Notes: a model not told the origin generated them from the sequence alone. A stretch of DNA of 10,055 nt from Bacillota bacterium (GCA_023415655.1 JAEZKD010000202.1:1-10055); one strand, 5' to 3'. Positions 1-6,876 are shown, counted from the first letter of the stretch. Program-made: numbers and translations.

Positions 1-150
1 AATCTCTACTGTGTCCTTTTTAAATTGAATGGTAAAACTTTGTATCTCTTTGTTCTGAAGCATAGTCGAGGTTGTTTCCTCATTTTTACTTCCACATCCA
101 ACAAGAAAAATTAAAGATGTATAAAAACATATTAAAAGAATTCTTTTCAT
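1..150 (-). CDS. Putative lipoprotein, N-terminal part only (cut by window edge)
   Basis: The first 50 codons of a reading frame that runs off the left edge without a stop. It starts with ATG at 150-148 and encodes MKRILLICFYTSLIFLVGCG, a classic bacterial lipoprotein signal: a short positive N-terminus (K2, R3), a hydrophobic stretch, and a lipobox L-V-G-C with the lipidated cysteine at residue 19. A polar Ser/Thr/Glu-rich linker follows (about residues 20-38), as is usual just after the anchor. The start is supported by an AAAGGGTG ribosome binding site at 160-167, about 9 bases upstream. The protein should be exported by Sec, lipidated and tethered to the outer face of the membrane. The function of the mature part cannot be told from 31 residues. 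It follows the RecQ gene by 55 bases on the same strand but shows no logical link to the helicases. The lipoprotein call is firm; the family is unknown. Confidence 0.78.
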   Translation of the reverse strand, partial: MKRILLICFYTSLIFLVGCGSKNEETTSTMLQNKEIQSFTIQFKKDTVEI

Positions 151-166
151 CAAAATATTCACCCTT

Positions 167-182
167 TCTTATTTGGATAAGA
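167..182 (-). other. Small perfect hairpin just upstream of the lipoprotein ribosome binding site
   Basis: TCTTAT and ATAAGA form a perfect 6-base-pair stem around a 4-base loop, and the stem abuts the AAAGGGTG ribosome binding site. No T-tract follows, so it is not an ordinary terminator for recQ. It may be a 5' leader structure or chance in AT-rich DNA. Confidence 0.25.
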
Positions 183-205
183 GACTATGTAAAGAACATA
201 TAATT

Positions 206-2611
206 CTATAGTACCACCTTACGTACGATCATTTCCTGTACTTTTCTTGGATACATAAGCAACGTATACTTAAATCCTTTTCCACTAACTTTTTCAACAG
301 TCTTTATTCCATACGCTATACCTTTCTCAGTTGGAGCTTTTCTGAATTGACCTTCCATTTCCTGTTCTATAATGAAATTCTCCGCCACTAAATACTCTGT
401 GATCTTTTTAGCCATCAACTTCTTTATTCCACCTCGCTTACAAATACGATTCAATTCATCTTGAATATCCGAAATATAGTAATAATCTTCATAATTGAAT
501 TCTTCTGCTTCCTCTTCAGTTATGAAAAACTCCTGCTTTCCCGCTTTCTTTTTCTTCAACTGAAAAGCAGCTCCTTCAGACTCATCTTTAGATTTCTCAG
601 CTGCTACGGTTCTAGCCTGCATAAATTTTGGATTCTCTTCTACACACTTATTTATAATTGATAGGAATCGTTCCCCATATTTATTAAACTTGTATTCACC
701 TACACCTGATACATTCATCATTTCATCTCGAGAAGTTGGAACTTTTATCGCCATATCAACGAGGGTCTTATCACTGAAAATAATATACGGAGGCATGTGT
801 TCTTCTCTAGCGATTTTTAATCTAAGTTCCCTTAATTTATCAAATAGCTTATATCCAGCAGAAGTAAGTGCTTCCAAGCCCTTTGTTGTCTTTTTATGAT
901 CTTTCTCTTTCTTCTTGTCATCATCTGTTATCTTAACCAAGATACATGTATCTAGATCCTTTAGCTTATTTATGTTGCCAAGCTTTATGACCTGGTAATC
1001 TCCAACCAATAGATAACCCTCAAGAATAAGCTGCTCCATCAACCTCTTAAGCAAATTCTTATTCGTCTTAGCCAAAACTCCATATGTCTTGTAATGAATC
1101 GAACCAATTTCTTCAAGACGTGCAGTTCTAGCTCCTGCAACGGTATTAATAATAATATTCTTTCCGTACCTTCCCTTGGCTTCAAATACGCAGTTGATAA
1201 TCTGTTTTGCCTCGTTAGTCATATCCATTGTCTCGAATTCACGTAAACAATTCCCACAATTCTCACAAGGCTTTTCTGGGTTTTCACCAAAATAATTCAG
1301 TATGTAATTGCGTAAACACTCTGTTGTATAGCAGTACCTCTCCATAATCTGCAAACGCTGTGTATCTCGTTCTCTCAACGTCTCTCTATCCAAGGGGTCC
1401 AAGTCTGGCATACCCTTATGGTCCAACAGAAATCTATTAATAATAATATCCTGAGGAGAAAAAAGAAGGATACACTTAGAGTCAAGTCCATCGCGTCCTG
1501 CTCTTCCAGCCTCCTGGTAATAGTTTTCCATACTTTGAGGCATATTATAATGAATTACAAAACGAACATTCGACTTATCTATGCCCATACCAAAGGCATT
1601 GGTAGCCACAACAACGCTTATATAGTCAAATACAAAATAATCTTGCATTTTCTTTCTTTCATTTGCTCCCATACCAGCATGATATTTTACAACTGACACA
1701 CCTTTGCTCTTTAAAAGATCATATAAGTTATCAACGTTCTTTCTTGTAGCGCAGTAGATTATTCCGCTATCCCCTGGATTCTCTGACAAAAACTTTAGAA
1801 TATACTGATCTTTGTTCTTTGGTTTATCAACTTGAAAAAACAGGTTTTCTCTATCATATCCTGTAACCACGGAATATGGATTATTTAATCCCAATGTACA
1901 GACGATATCATCCCTAACATTTTCTGTGGCAGTTGCCGTAAATGCGCTAATAATCGGACGTTTCGGCATCATGTTTATAAACTCTACAATTTTCATATAG
2001 CTAGGTCTAAAATCCTGACCCCACTGCGAGATACAGTGTGCCTCATCAACAGTAATCATTGATATCTGGACATTCCTAGCCAAATCTATAAAGCTATCTG
2101 TAATAAGACGCTCTGGTGCCACATAGATAATTTTGTAAAGTCCCTGTCTAGCCCTTTTAACTGTTTCAAAAAAAGCAGCTTCTGATAAAGAGCTATTTAT
2201 GAACGCAGCTGCTACTCCCGCTTCATTTAAGGCCTTCACCTGGTCTTGCATAAGTGAGATCAATGGAGAAATGACCAATGTAATCCCTTGTAATAACATT
2301 GCTGGTATCTGGTAACAAACTGATTTACCAGCTCCAGTTGGCATAACAGCAAAAGCATCTCTTCCCGAAAAGATGCTATCTATTACCGGTTTTTGACCTG
2401 TTCTAAAAGAATCATAACCAAACAAAACTTTAAGTGCCTCTTCTGGAGTATGATATCTTTCTTCTTTTGTTACAGAACTCAAACCAAAAAGGTTTACACT
2501 CTCATACTCCGGTACATCTTCCTGTTCTTCATAGGATTCTGCCATTTCAAACAAGCTATCCCAGGATGGACTATCCATAAAATAATCTTCAAAATTTGTT
2601 TTGTCATTCAT
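206..2611 (-). CDS. recQ: RecQ-family ATP-dependent 3'-5' DNA helicase with extra C-terminal domain
   Basis: An SF2 helicase that unwinds DNA forks, D-loops and other branched substrates. Numbering from the ATG at 2611: an acidic N-terminal extension (1-55); Walker A MPTGAGKS (90-97); DEAH (189-192) followed by the RecQ aromatic-rich loop ISQWGQDFRP (194-203); motif III AFTATAT (223-229); motif VI QEAGRAGRDG (366-375). The zinc-binding cysteines are C432, C449, C452 and C455. An RQC winged helix lies at about 465-545 and an HRDC domain at about 585-655 (with VSGVGEYKFNKYG). A charged linker and an extra domain (about 690-801) follow. At 801 residues it is clearly longer than the roughly 600-residue E. 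coli RecQ because of the N- and C-terminal additions. A GTG directly precedes the ATG and would add one residue. The ATG is preferred because its spacing of 9 from AGGTGG is good. It begins 38 bases after the stop of the SF1 helicase gene, so the two are probably co-transcribed. RecQ identity is certain; a housekeeping versus accessory role is not. Confidence 0.96.
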   Translation of the reverse strand: MNDKTNFEDYFMDSPSWDSLFEMAESYEEQEDVPEYESVNLFGLSSVTKEERYHTPEEALKVLFGYDSFRTGQKPVIDSIFSGRDAFAVMPTGAGKSVCYQIPAMLLQGITLVISPLISLMQDQVKALNEAGVAAAFINSSLSEAAFFETVKRARQGLYKIIYVAPERLITDSFIDLARNVQISMITVDEAHCISQWGQDFRPSYMKIVEFINMMPKRPIISAFTATATENVRDDIVCTLGLNNPYSVVTGYDRENLFFQVDKPKNKDQYILKFLSENPGDSGIIYCATRKNVDNLYDLLKSKGVSVVKYHAGMGANERKKMQDYFVFDYISVVVATNAFGMGIDKSNVRFVIHYNMPQSMENYYQEAGRAGRDGLDSKCILLFSPQDIIINRFLLDHKGMPDLDPLDRETLRERDTQRLQIMERYCYTTECLRNYILNYFGENPEKPCENCGNCLREFETMDMTNEAKQIINCVFEAKGRYGKNIIINTVAGARTARLEEIGSIHYKTYGVLAKTNKNLLKRLMEQLILEGYLLVGDYQVIKLGNINKLKDLDTCILVKITDDDKKKEKDHKKTTKGLEALTSAGYKLFDKLRELRLKIAREEHMPPYIIFSDKTLVDMAIKVPTSRDEMMNVSGVGEYKFNKYGERFLSIINKCVEENPKFMQARTVAAEKSKDESEGAAFQLKKKKAGKQEFFITEEEAEEFNYEDYYYISDIQDELNRICKRGGIKKLMAKKITEYLVAENFIIEQEMEGQFRKAPTEKGIAYGIKTVEKVSGKGFKYTLLMYPRKVQEMIVRKVVL

Positions 2612-2620
2612 CACTGCTAC

Positions 2621-2626
2621 CCACCT
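2621..2626 (-). promoter_or_regulatory. Ribosome binding site of recQ (decides between GTG and ATG start)
   Basis: AGGTGG lies 9 bases before ATG 2611 and 6 bases before the adjacent GTG 2614. Both are workable; ATG is the better codon, so 2611 is taken as the start. Confidence 0.6.
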
Positions 2627-2649
2627 ATACTGATTATTATTTTAAATTA

Positions 2650-5600
2650 CTATTCCTCAGGTTCTTCATCTCCAAAAACTTCTCTATTCGGATCTTCTAA
2701 ATATTTTTTTAAATCCTTAATTTGTTTTTTCGTGATGCATTCTTCATAATGATTACCATTATATGTTGGATGTAGGACAGGATATCTTCCTTTTGTTTTG
2801 AGCATATAATTATTATTTATTAACCATTGAATAATAGCTCTCACATCATCTCTTCGCATACTTACACAGATGCCATACTCTGGTACTTTATTCAGCTTAT
2901 GCTTGGCAATTTGTTTTCTATTTCCACCTTTTAATACACTAATTAGAATAGTAATACCAAAGAAATAATCCTCACTGATGTGCCCTAAACATGATATCAC
3001 TTCACCAACAAGAACCTGCAGGTCATAACCTTTATATGTCATGTCATCAGTTGCTTTTTTTTGAGGTTCAATTTTTTCAACTTTCGATTGTTCTTCGAGC
3101 GATTCAAGTTGTTGTTTTACCTTTATAATTCTTTCTTCTGGTGTAACCTCTCTTACTGCAAAAACAAATGGTTCTACAAAATCAGGTATTAAGTTTTTTA
3201 AAGTCTGATACTCATTGGTTCCAATCGTATTCTTACAACCGGTCTTATCTGACTTATAATTTGTACATCCCAGGAAATATCCATTACCAGCACTCTTTGC
3301 AATAAGATATCCATCTCGACACTTATCACACTTCATAATTGACAGCTTTCCCGCCTTAATGTCATTAGTCATAAAACCACACAATTCTTGATCATTGGTA
3401 CACATATAAAGCTTTAATCCATATGCATTTTTATATCTAAACTGCAACGGATATCCACAAATAGGACAAACCTTTTTTGTTATATTCTGCTTGATTTCGT
3501 CCTCATTCCATCTTCCTTTAAGAACAACACTCTTGTAATCACGTTTTATCTCAAGCAAGAACTCAGAAGGATTTTGCTCAGGTGCTATGAAATAAACTCT
3601 ATTCTTAGTTCTGGTCATAGCAACATAAAACAATCGTCTTTCCTCTGCGTAATTGATGGAATTATCACCCTTAATAACGAAAGAAAGAACCGGGTCATCT
3701 TCTATCTTTGAAGGGAATCCATAAGTATCATTTTTACCATTAACAACAATAACGTTATCATAACCGAGACCTTTTGCCATATGAACAGTCATAAACGTGA
3801 CATCGAGTCGTGGATACTTTACCGACTTAAGTTTGCTACCTCTGGTATGATATTCAAACAGACCTGAACGCTCCAAATAATCGCCATCAAACCCGTATCT
3901 ACCCAAAAGAAGAATTGATCCGTCATCTACTTTTCCGCTAGCCCGATTGTATTCCCTAATCTGCTCTAATGCTGTCTCTACTGCATGTGCTGTGGCGTAC
4001 AGCGCACCACCTCTTCGATCTTGGCCAGTCTTTTTGTATGAATTATCATATGTATAAATAATTACAGGCTCGTCTATCATCTTTGGTGAAACCAACGACT
4101 TCTCAATCTGAGATGGATTCTTCTGAATAAAGTTTCCTGCTATATCAATTACATCTTGAGCATTTCTGTATGTACGAATAATCTTCAGTAACTTGGCATA
4201 TCCCATCTTATCCTGGAACTTAGTAAACAAAGTAATGTCAGATCCACTAAAAGCGTAGATAGACTGCCAGTCATCACCTACAGCTATTATCTTTCCATCA
4301 CATACTTGTGAAAGCGCAGTTGTTAAATCAAATCTCTGTCTTGATATATCCTGGTACTCATCTACAATGATATACTTGAAATGGAGCTTCTGCTTCATTT
4401 CTTTTACTTCTCTAAGTACACGAGCAGAATCATTTATCATATCCTCAAAATCAACTGCATCGTTTTCTTTGAGATAACGCTCATACTCAAGATAACAGTC
4501 CTGACAAATATTTAAAAACAGCTTTGAACGGACATTAGTTGTAGAGTGATACATTCTATCAAACTCGTCTGCACCAAACCCATTTGTCTTAAAGTTAGTT
4601 ATAAATCTACAGATAAGATTTACAATCTTACGCACATATCTCGATTCTTCAGAAGATATCAACTTACTCATAATCTCTTTATTTGATCTAGGTGTCAACT
4701 CATAGCCAGCTTCCTCGAGCTTTTCCTGAAGATGCTGAATCAAACTACGATTATCTTTATATGCTGAGAAAGTATATATTAAGGTTGTTCCATGTTCACG
4801 GTGTAATTTAACCTTGTCATTTACGCTATGCTTATATCTATCAAGTTCTTCTTTCGAATATCTGCTATTTCTACCATCCTCTGTAATGCCAAAATGCTCA
4901 ATATAAGCAATCTTATCTCCCTGCTTTATGATAAAGTCCGGCGTATAAGGCTTTCTTGAAAAAGTTATATTATATGGGTATATTGGCTCGTACTCGTATT
5001 CGATGTTATTCAAATACAAGAAGTTGGCTATCTGGACTTCCTGATACGAGCGAAGAACCTCATTCTGAATGGTTACCATTTTCTTGGTTCTGGCATCCAC
5101 AATCTCCCGTCTGAATTCATCTAATTCACTACGCATAGTTGTAAAGTTAGCCTTTGCTATCTTATTAAAAAATTCATTCAAATCAGACCCTTCATATGGA
5201 TCTTCAAAATAAGAGGCAAAAAACATGATTAAATTATTCACTAACGACTCATTTGTTAGTATTGCTTGTTTAAAAAAATCCTGTAAAATAAAGTATAATT
5301 TTGAACCATCAACAATATTCAATTGTTCAGGATTATGTATATGTAAAATAGCATTTCCAGTCGAATGAAATGTAGCAATAGGAGAGGCAATATGCAAATC
5401 CTTGTTTATCTTATCGCGAAGTTCTCCTACTGCTTTATTTGTATAGGATATAACTAAAATATCTCTTGGTTCAATCCCTTTCCTTTCCACTAAATATTTA
5501 ACTTTAGCAGCAACTGTAGTTGTCTTACCAGCACCAGCCCCCGCAATAACGAGACAATAATCCTCATCTGTTAGGATAACTTTTCTTTGATCCTCATCCA

Positions 5601-6003
5601 GCACAATATCTGAATCCACATCCTTAAGGATATTATCTAAGTATTCTTTCTCTGATTTAAGATGTGATTCAATATACATATCATTTGCTGAATCTATACG
5701 TTCCTCTAAATGGTCATACAAGTCGATTATACTCAAAACTTCTTTTTCAGATATACCATTTTGAGCACAATAATCCCTGAGCATTTTGCTATTCTGCAAA
5801 ACCCTAAAAAATGCCACAGTGTCTTTCTGGTTAGAAATTATGTCAGCATACTCACTCTTAGCCACATACTTCTCTTTCTGAAGTAATTTCTGAATCTGCT
5901 TTTCTAAATCCTTAACCTTTATACACTCTGGGCTTTGCTCTAAAATTGCATTCTTACTCGTTAGTTTTGTACGAAAACTTAATAAGCGTGAAATAAAATC
6001 CAT
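2650..6003 (-). CDS. UvrD/helicase IV-like SF1 helicase with nuclease-like insert, zinc fingers and RQC-like C-terminus
   Basis: A 1117-residue SF1 DNA helicase expected to move 3'-5' on single-stranded DNA using ATP. Domains in order: a charged, probably coiled-coil N-terminus (about 25-130); Walker A AGAGAGKTTT (154-163); motif Ia VISYTNKAVGELRDK (184-198). A PD-(D/E)XK-like insert follows (about 315-415) with E322, PDF (D356) and IEHFG (E369), as in helicase IV (HelD) proteins. There is no lysine two residues after E369, so cleavage activity is uncertain. Next come DEYQD (548-552), GDDWQSIYAF (576-585), motif V TVHMAKGLGYDNVIV (739-753) and motif VI EERRLFYVAMTRTK (787-800). Two four-cysteine topoisomerase-type zinc fingers follow: C846/C849/C868/C875 and C892/C895/C913/C923. 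Residues about 990-1080 resemble an RQC winged helix. The protein ends in an acidic tail. It lies 40 bases after the small DNA-binding gene and 38 before recQ. No in-frame start exists upstream before a TGA, so ATG 6003 is the only reasonable start despite its odd ribosome binding site. The SF1 helicase call is certain; the biological role is unknown. Confidence 0.95.
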   Translation of the reverse strand: MDFISRLLSFRTKLTSKNAILEQSPECIKVKDLEKQIQKLLQKEKYVAKSEYADIISNQKDTVAFFRVLQNSKMLRDYCAQNGISEKEVLSIIDLYDHLEERIDSANDMYIESHLKSEKEYLDNILKDVDSDIVLDEDQRKVILTDEDYCLVIAGAGAGKTTTVAAKVKYLVERKGIEPRDILVISYTNKAVGELRDKINKDLHIASPIATFHSTGNAILHIHNPEQLNIVDGSKLYFILQDFFKQAILTNESLVNNLIMFFASYFEDPYEGSDLNEFFNKIAKANFTTMRSELDEFRREIVDARTKKMVTIQNEVLRSYQEVQIANFLYLNNIEYEYEPIYPYNITFSRKPYTPDFIIKQGDKIAYIEHFGITEDGRNSRYSKEELDRYKHSVNDKVKLHREHGTTLIYTFSAYKDNRSLIQHLQEKLEEAGYELTPRSNKEIMSKLISSEESRYVRKIVNLICRFITNFKTNGFGADEFDRMYHSTTNVRSKLFLNICQDCYLEYERYLKENDAVDFEDMINDSARVLREVKEMKQKLHFKYIIVDEYQDISRQRFDLTTALSQVCDGKIIAVGDDWQSIYAFSGSDITLFTKFQDKMGYAKLLKIIRTYRNAQDVIDIAGNFIQKNPSQIEKSLVSPKMIDEPVIIYTYDNSYKKTGQDRRGGALYATAHAVETALEQIREYNRASGKVDDGSILLLGRYGFDGDYLERSGLFEYHTRGSKLKSVKYPRLDVTFMTVHMAKGLGYDNVIVVNGKNDTYGFPSKIEDDPVLSFVIKGDNSINYAEERRLFYVAMTRTKNRVYFIAPEQNPSEFLLEIKRDYKSVVLKGRWNEDEIKQNITKKVCPICGYPLQFRYKNAYGLKLYMCTNDQELCGFMTNDIKAGKLSIMKCDKCRDGYLIAKSAGNGYFLGCTNYKSDKTGCKNTIGTNEYQTLKNLIPDFVEPFVFAVREVTPEERIIKVKQQLESLEEQSKVEKIEPQKKATDDMTYKGYDLQVLVGEVISCLGHISEDYFFGITILISVLKGGNRKQIAKHKLNKVPEYGICVSMRRDDVRAIIQWLINNNYMLKTKGRYPVLHPTYNGNHYEECITKKQIKDLKKYLEDPNREVFGDEEPEE

Positions 6004-6036
6004 AACAAACCAAAAGGCATTTCACCTTTTACCTCC
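6004..6036 (-). promoter_or_regulatory. Distant Shine-Dalgarno with intervening hairpin before the SF1 helicase start
   Basis: The Shine-Dalgarno GGAGGT (6031-6036) is 27 bases from ATG 6003, too far for normal initiation. The bases directly between them can fold: AAAAGG (6025-6030) pairs with CCTTTT (6012-6017) around the loop TGAAATG. Folding leaves 8 bases (6004-6011) between stem and ATG, a near-ideal effective spacing. The pairing and distances are read directly; use in translation is inferred. Confidence 0.5.
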
Positions 6037-6043
6037 GTTTCGA

Positions 6044-6229
6044 TTATTTTGTATCTAACACCTTGCTCTTCTTTCTAGCATCTGCAGGTTTCTCTGCATC
6101 AGCTGGAATGAGCCAGGTCTTTCCTTTCTTAATTACACCAGGAATTCTATTATCTGCGCATAATATGCCAATTCTTCTAGATGAGATTCCCCACTTCTCC
6201 GACAATTCTACTGTTGTTAAAAGTTCCAT
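6044..6229 (-). CDS. Small winged-helix/excisionase-like DNA-binding protein
   Basis: A 61-residue protein of the MerR/excisionase-like small HTH type. The helix-turn-helix is about residues 4-28 (TTVELSEKWGISSRRIGILC), with W13 and the SSRRI recognition-helix start. A short wing follows (KKGKTWLIPADAEKP, 34-48) whose W-x-I-P is typical of these proteins, then a basic tail. It should bind DNA as a regulator or accessory factor; the family includes excisionases and autoregulators, and which applies here is unknown. A longer version beginning with TTG at 6244 is possible, but that TTG overlaps the GGAGG Shine-Dalgarno (6238-6242) that lies 8 bases before ATG 6229, so 6229 is taken as the start. 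It is the first gene after the promoter at 6250-6278 and precedes the SF1 helicase by 40 bases, so it probably heads that operon and may control it. Confidence 0.82.
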   Translation of the reverse strand: MELLTTVELSEKWGISSRRIGILCADNRIPGVIKKGKTWLIPADAEKPADARKKSKVLDTK

Positions 6230-6237
6230 AATAATGT

Positions 6238-6242
6238 CCTCC
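6238..6242 (-). promoter_or_regulatory. Ribosome binding site of the small DNA-binding gene
   Basis: GGAGG, 8 bases upstream of ATG 6229. It overlaps the alternative TTG start at 6244 and therefore argues against that start. It would sit almost at the 5' end of a message begun from the promoter at 6250-6278. Confidence 0.75.
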
Positions 6243-6249
6243 AAGTTTA

Positions 6250-6278
6250 AGTATATTCATTTATCCGAATAATTACAA
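6250..6278 (-). promoter_or_regulatory. Sigma-A-type promoter for the HTH-UvrD-RecQ operon
   Basis: On the minus strand, TTGTAA (6273-6278) and TATACT (6250-6255) are separated by exactly 17 bases and resemble TTGACA/TATAAT with one or two changes in each box. The predicted transcription start is near 6243, giving a leader of only about 15 bases. Its position directly before the HTH gene, after more than 600 bases without a gene, fits the head of an operon. Confidence 0.55.
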
Positions 6279-6450
6279 TATAAAGAAAAGATTACATATC
6301 GCAATGTAAATTAGAAATTCCGCACCTCCTTGGTTCATTGTACTGATTTGTGTTAAATATTTACTTACTTATCAATCGTCTTCGTCGTTGTCAGCATAAG
6401 TTCATCGCATGTACTTCTCATTTCTTAATAATTCTCGCAATACTCATAAC

Positions 6451-6459
6451 ATTATATCA
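6451..6459 (-). promoter_or_regulatory. Possible extended -10 promoter element
   Basis: TGATATAAT on the minus strand matches the extended -10 consensus TGnTATAAT perfectly. No good -35 box lies 16-18 bases upstream. If used, it would give the HTH operon a second, longer leader of about 215 bases that includes an orphan AAGGAGGTG at 6323-6331. In AT-rich DNA this can occur by chance. Confidence 0.27.
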
Positions 6460-6530
6460 ATTGAATTAGCTCCCCTCTGCGAATAATTATAACCACCTAA
6501 TACATCCTAAACAAAACACTTAACAACATA

Positions 6531-6600
6531 ACAAACCCAGCCAGTAACATCAAGTCACCCGCACCATCCTGGTTTTCTTGATATTCCTGCCTGGGTTTGT
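6531..6600 (-). repeat. 70-base near-perfect inverted repeat (possible bidirectional terminator or structured RNA)
   Basis: The two 24-base arms, 6531-6554 and 6577-6600, pair at 21 of 24 positions on the plus strand. On the minus strand one mismatch (6548/6583) becomes G-U, giving 22 of 24. The outer 10 pairs (ACAAACCCAG/CTGGGTTTGT) and inner 6 pairs (ATCAAG/CTTGAT) are perfect. The 22-base tip can add ACCA-GGA-TGGT in minus-strand sense. The A-rich 5' side and T-rich 3' side suit a terminator working in both directions, but the large loop and long stem are unlike a standard terminator. It could equally be a small RNA or a palindromic repeat element. Confidence 0.6.
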
Positions 6601-6623
6601 TGTTTAATAGTCAATCACTTATG

Positions 6624-6655
6624 AATAAGTACATTCCCAAAGGAACCTACTTATT
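6624..6655 (-). other. 32-base hairpin upstream of the long inverted repeat
   Basis: AATAAGTA (6624-6631) pairs perfectly with TACTTATT (6648-6655). After a 2-by-2 internal loop, TTCC pairs with GGAA around a 4-base loop. No T-tract follows on the minus strand, and only a weak TTATTATTGCATTTT follows on the plus strand. It lies 23 bases from the long inverted repeat, so the two may belong to one structured transcript. Confidence 0.45.
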
Positions 6656-6876
6656 ATTGCATTTTCTATGTCACGATACATCCTATTCTATTGTGCATAT
6701 CTGCCTAAAGTCCATTTTGTGTACTTTGTATAAAAATACCCTGGGCTATAAGTGGGCAAAATACTACTCAACCCTTGTACACGCCCTTACTTCCTCCAAG
6801 ACTCTCAAAATCCTTCGGTTGATAATAAAATAAATGGTTTAATTTTCAATAAAAATATGAGGATTTCTCTCCAATG

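Larger units (their letters stand above)
6230..6876. other. Gene-poor intergenic stretch between the SNF2 gene and the HTH-UvrD-RecQ operon
   Basis: 647 bases without a convincing gene. It holds the promoter at 6250-6278, a possible extended -10 site (6451-6459), an orphan Shine-Dalgarno-like AAGGAGGTG (6323-6331), the long inverted repeat 6531-6600 and the hairpin 6624-6655. A 6-base inverted pair GTGTAC/GTACAC (6719-6724 and 6777-6782) encloses about 50 bases. Reading frames on either strand are short, with poor start signals and no recognisable protein. No transposon ends, tRNA or CRISPR repeats were recognised. No strong intrinsic terminator follows the SNF2 stop; the best near it is a 3-base-pair GAG/CTC stem with a T-rich stretch around 6850-6873. 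Confidence 0.6.

Noticed and set aside
2393..2749. Plus-strand frame of 118 codons across the recQ/UvrD junction
   Set aside because: Antisense to two well-supported genes, with no ribosome binding site and a low-complexity hydrophobic composition.
6044..6244. Longer start of the small DNA-binding protein at TTG 6244
   Set aside because: This TTG overlaps the GGAGG that correctly serves ATG 6229, and it lies at the predicted transcription start.
6531..6600. Integron attC-like recombination site
   Set aside because: The length and imperfect palindrome are suggestive, but the conserved R' and R'' core (GTTRRRY and its partner) is absent and there is no integrase or cassette structure.
6597..6833. 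Plus-strand frame of 78 codons in the intergenic region
   Set aside because: The start lies in the arm of the inverted repeat, there is no convincing ribosome binding site, the composition is that of random AT-rich DNA and no family is recognised.
6640..6840. End of an insertion sequence or a decayed transposase gene
   Set aside because: No matching inverted ends, target duplication or transposase-like peptide could be seen in any frame.
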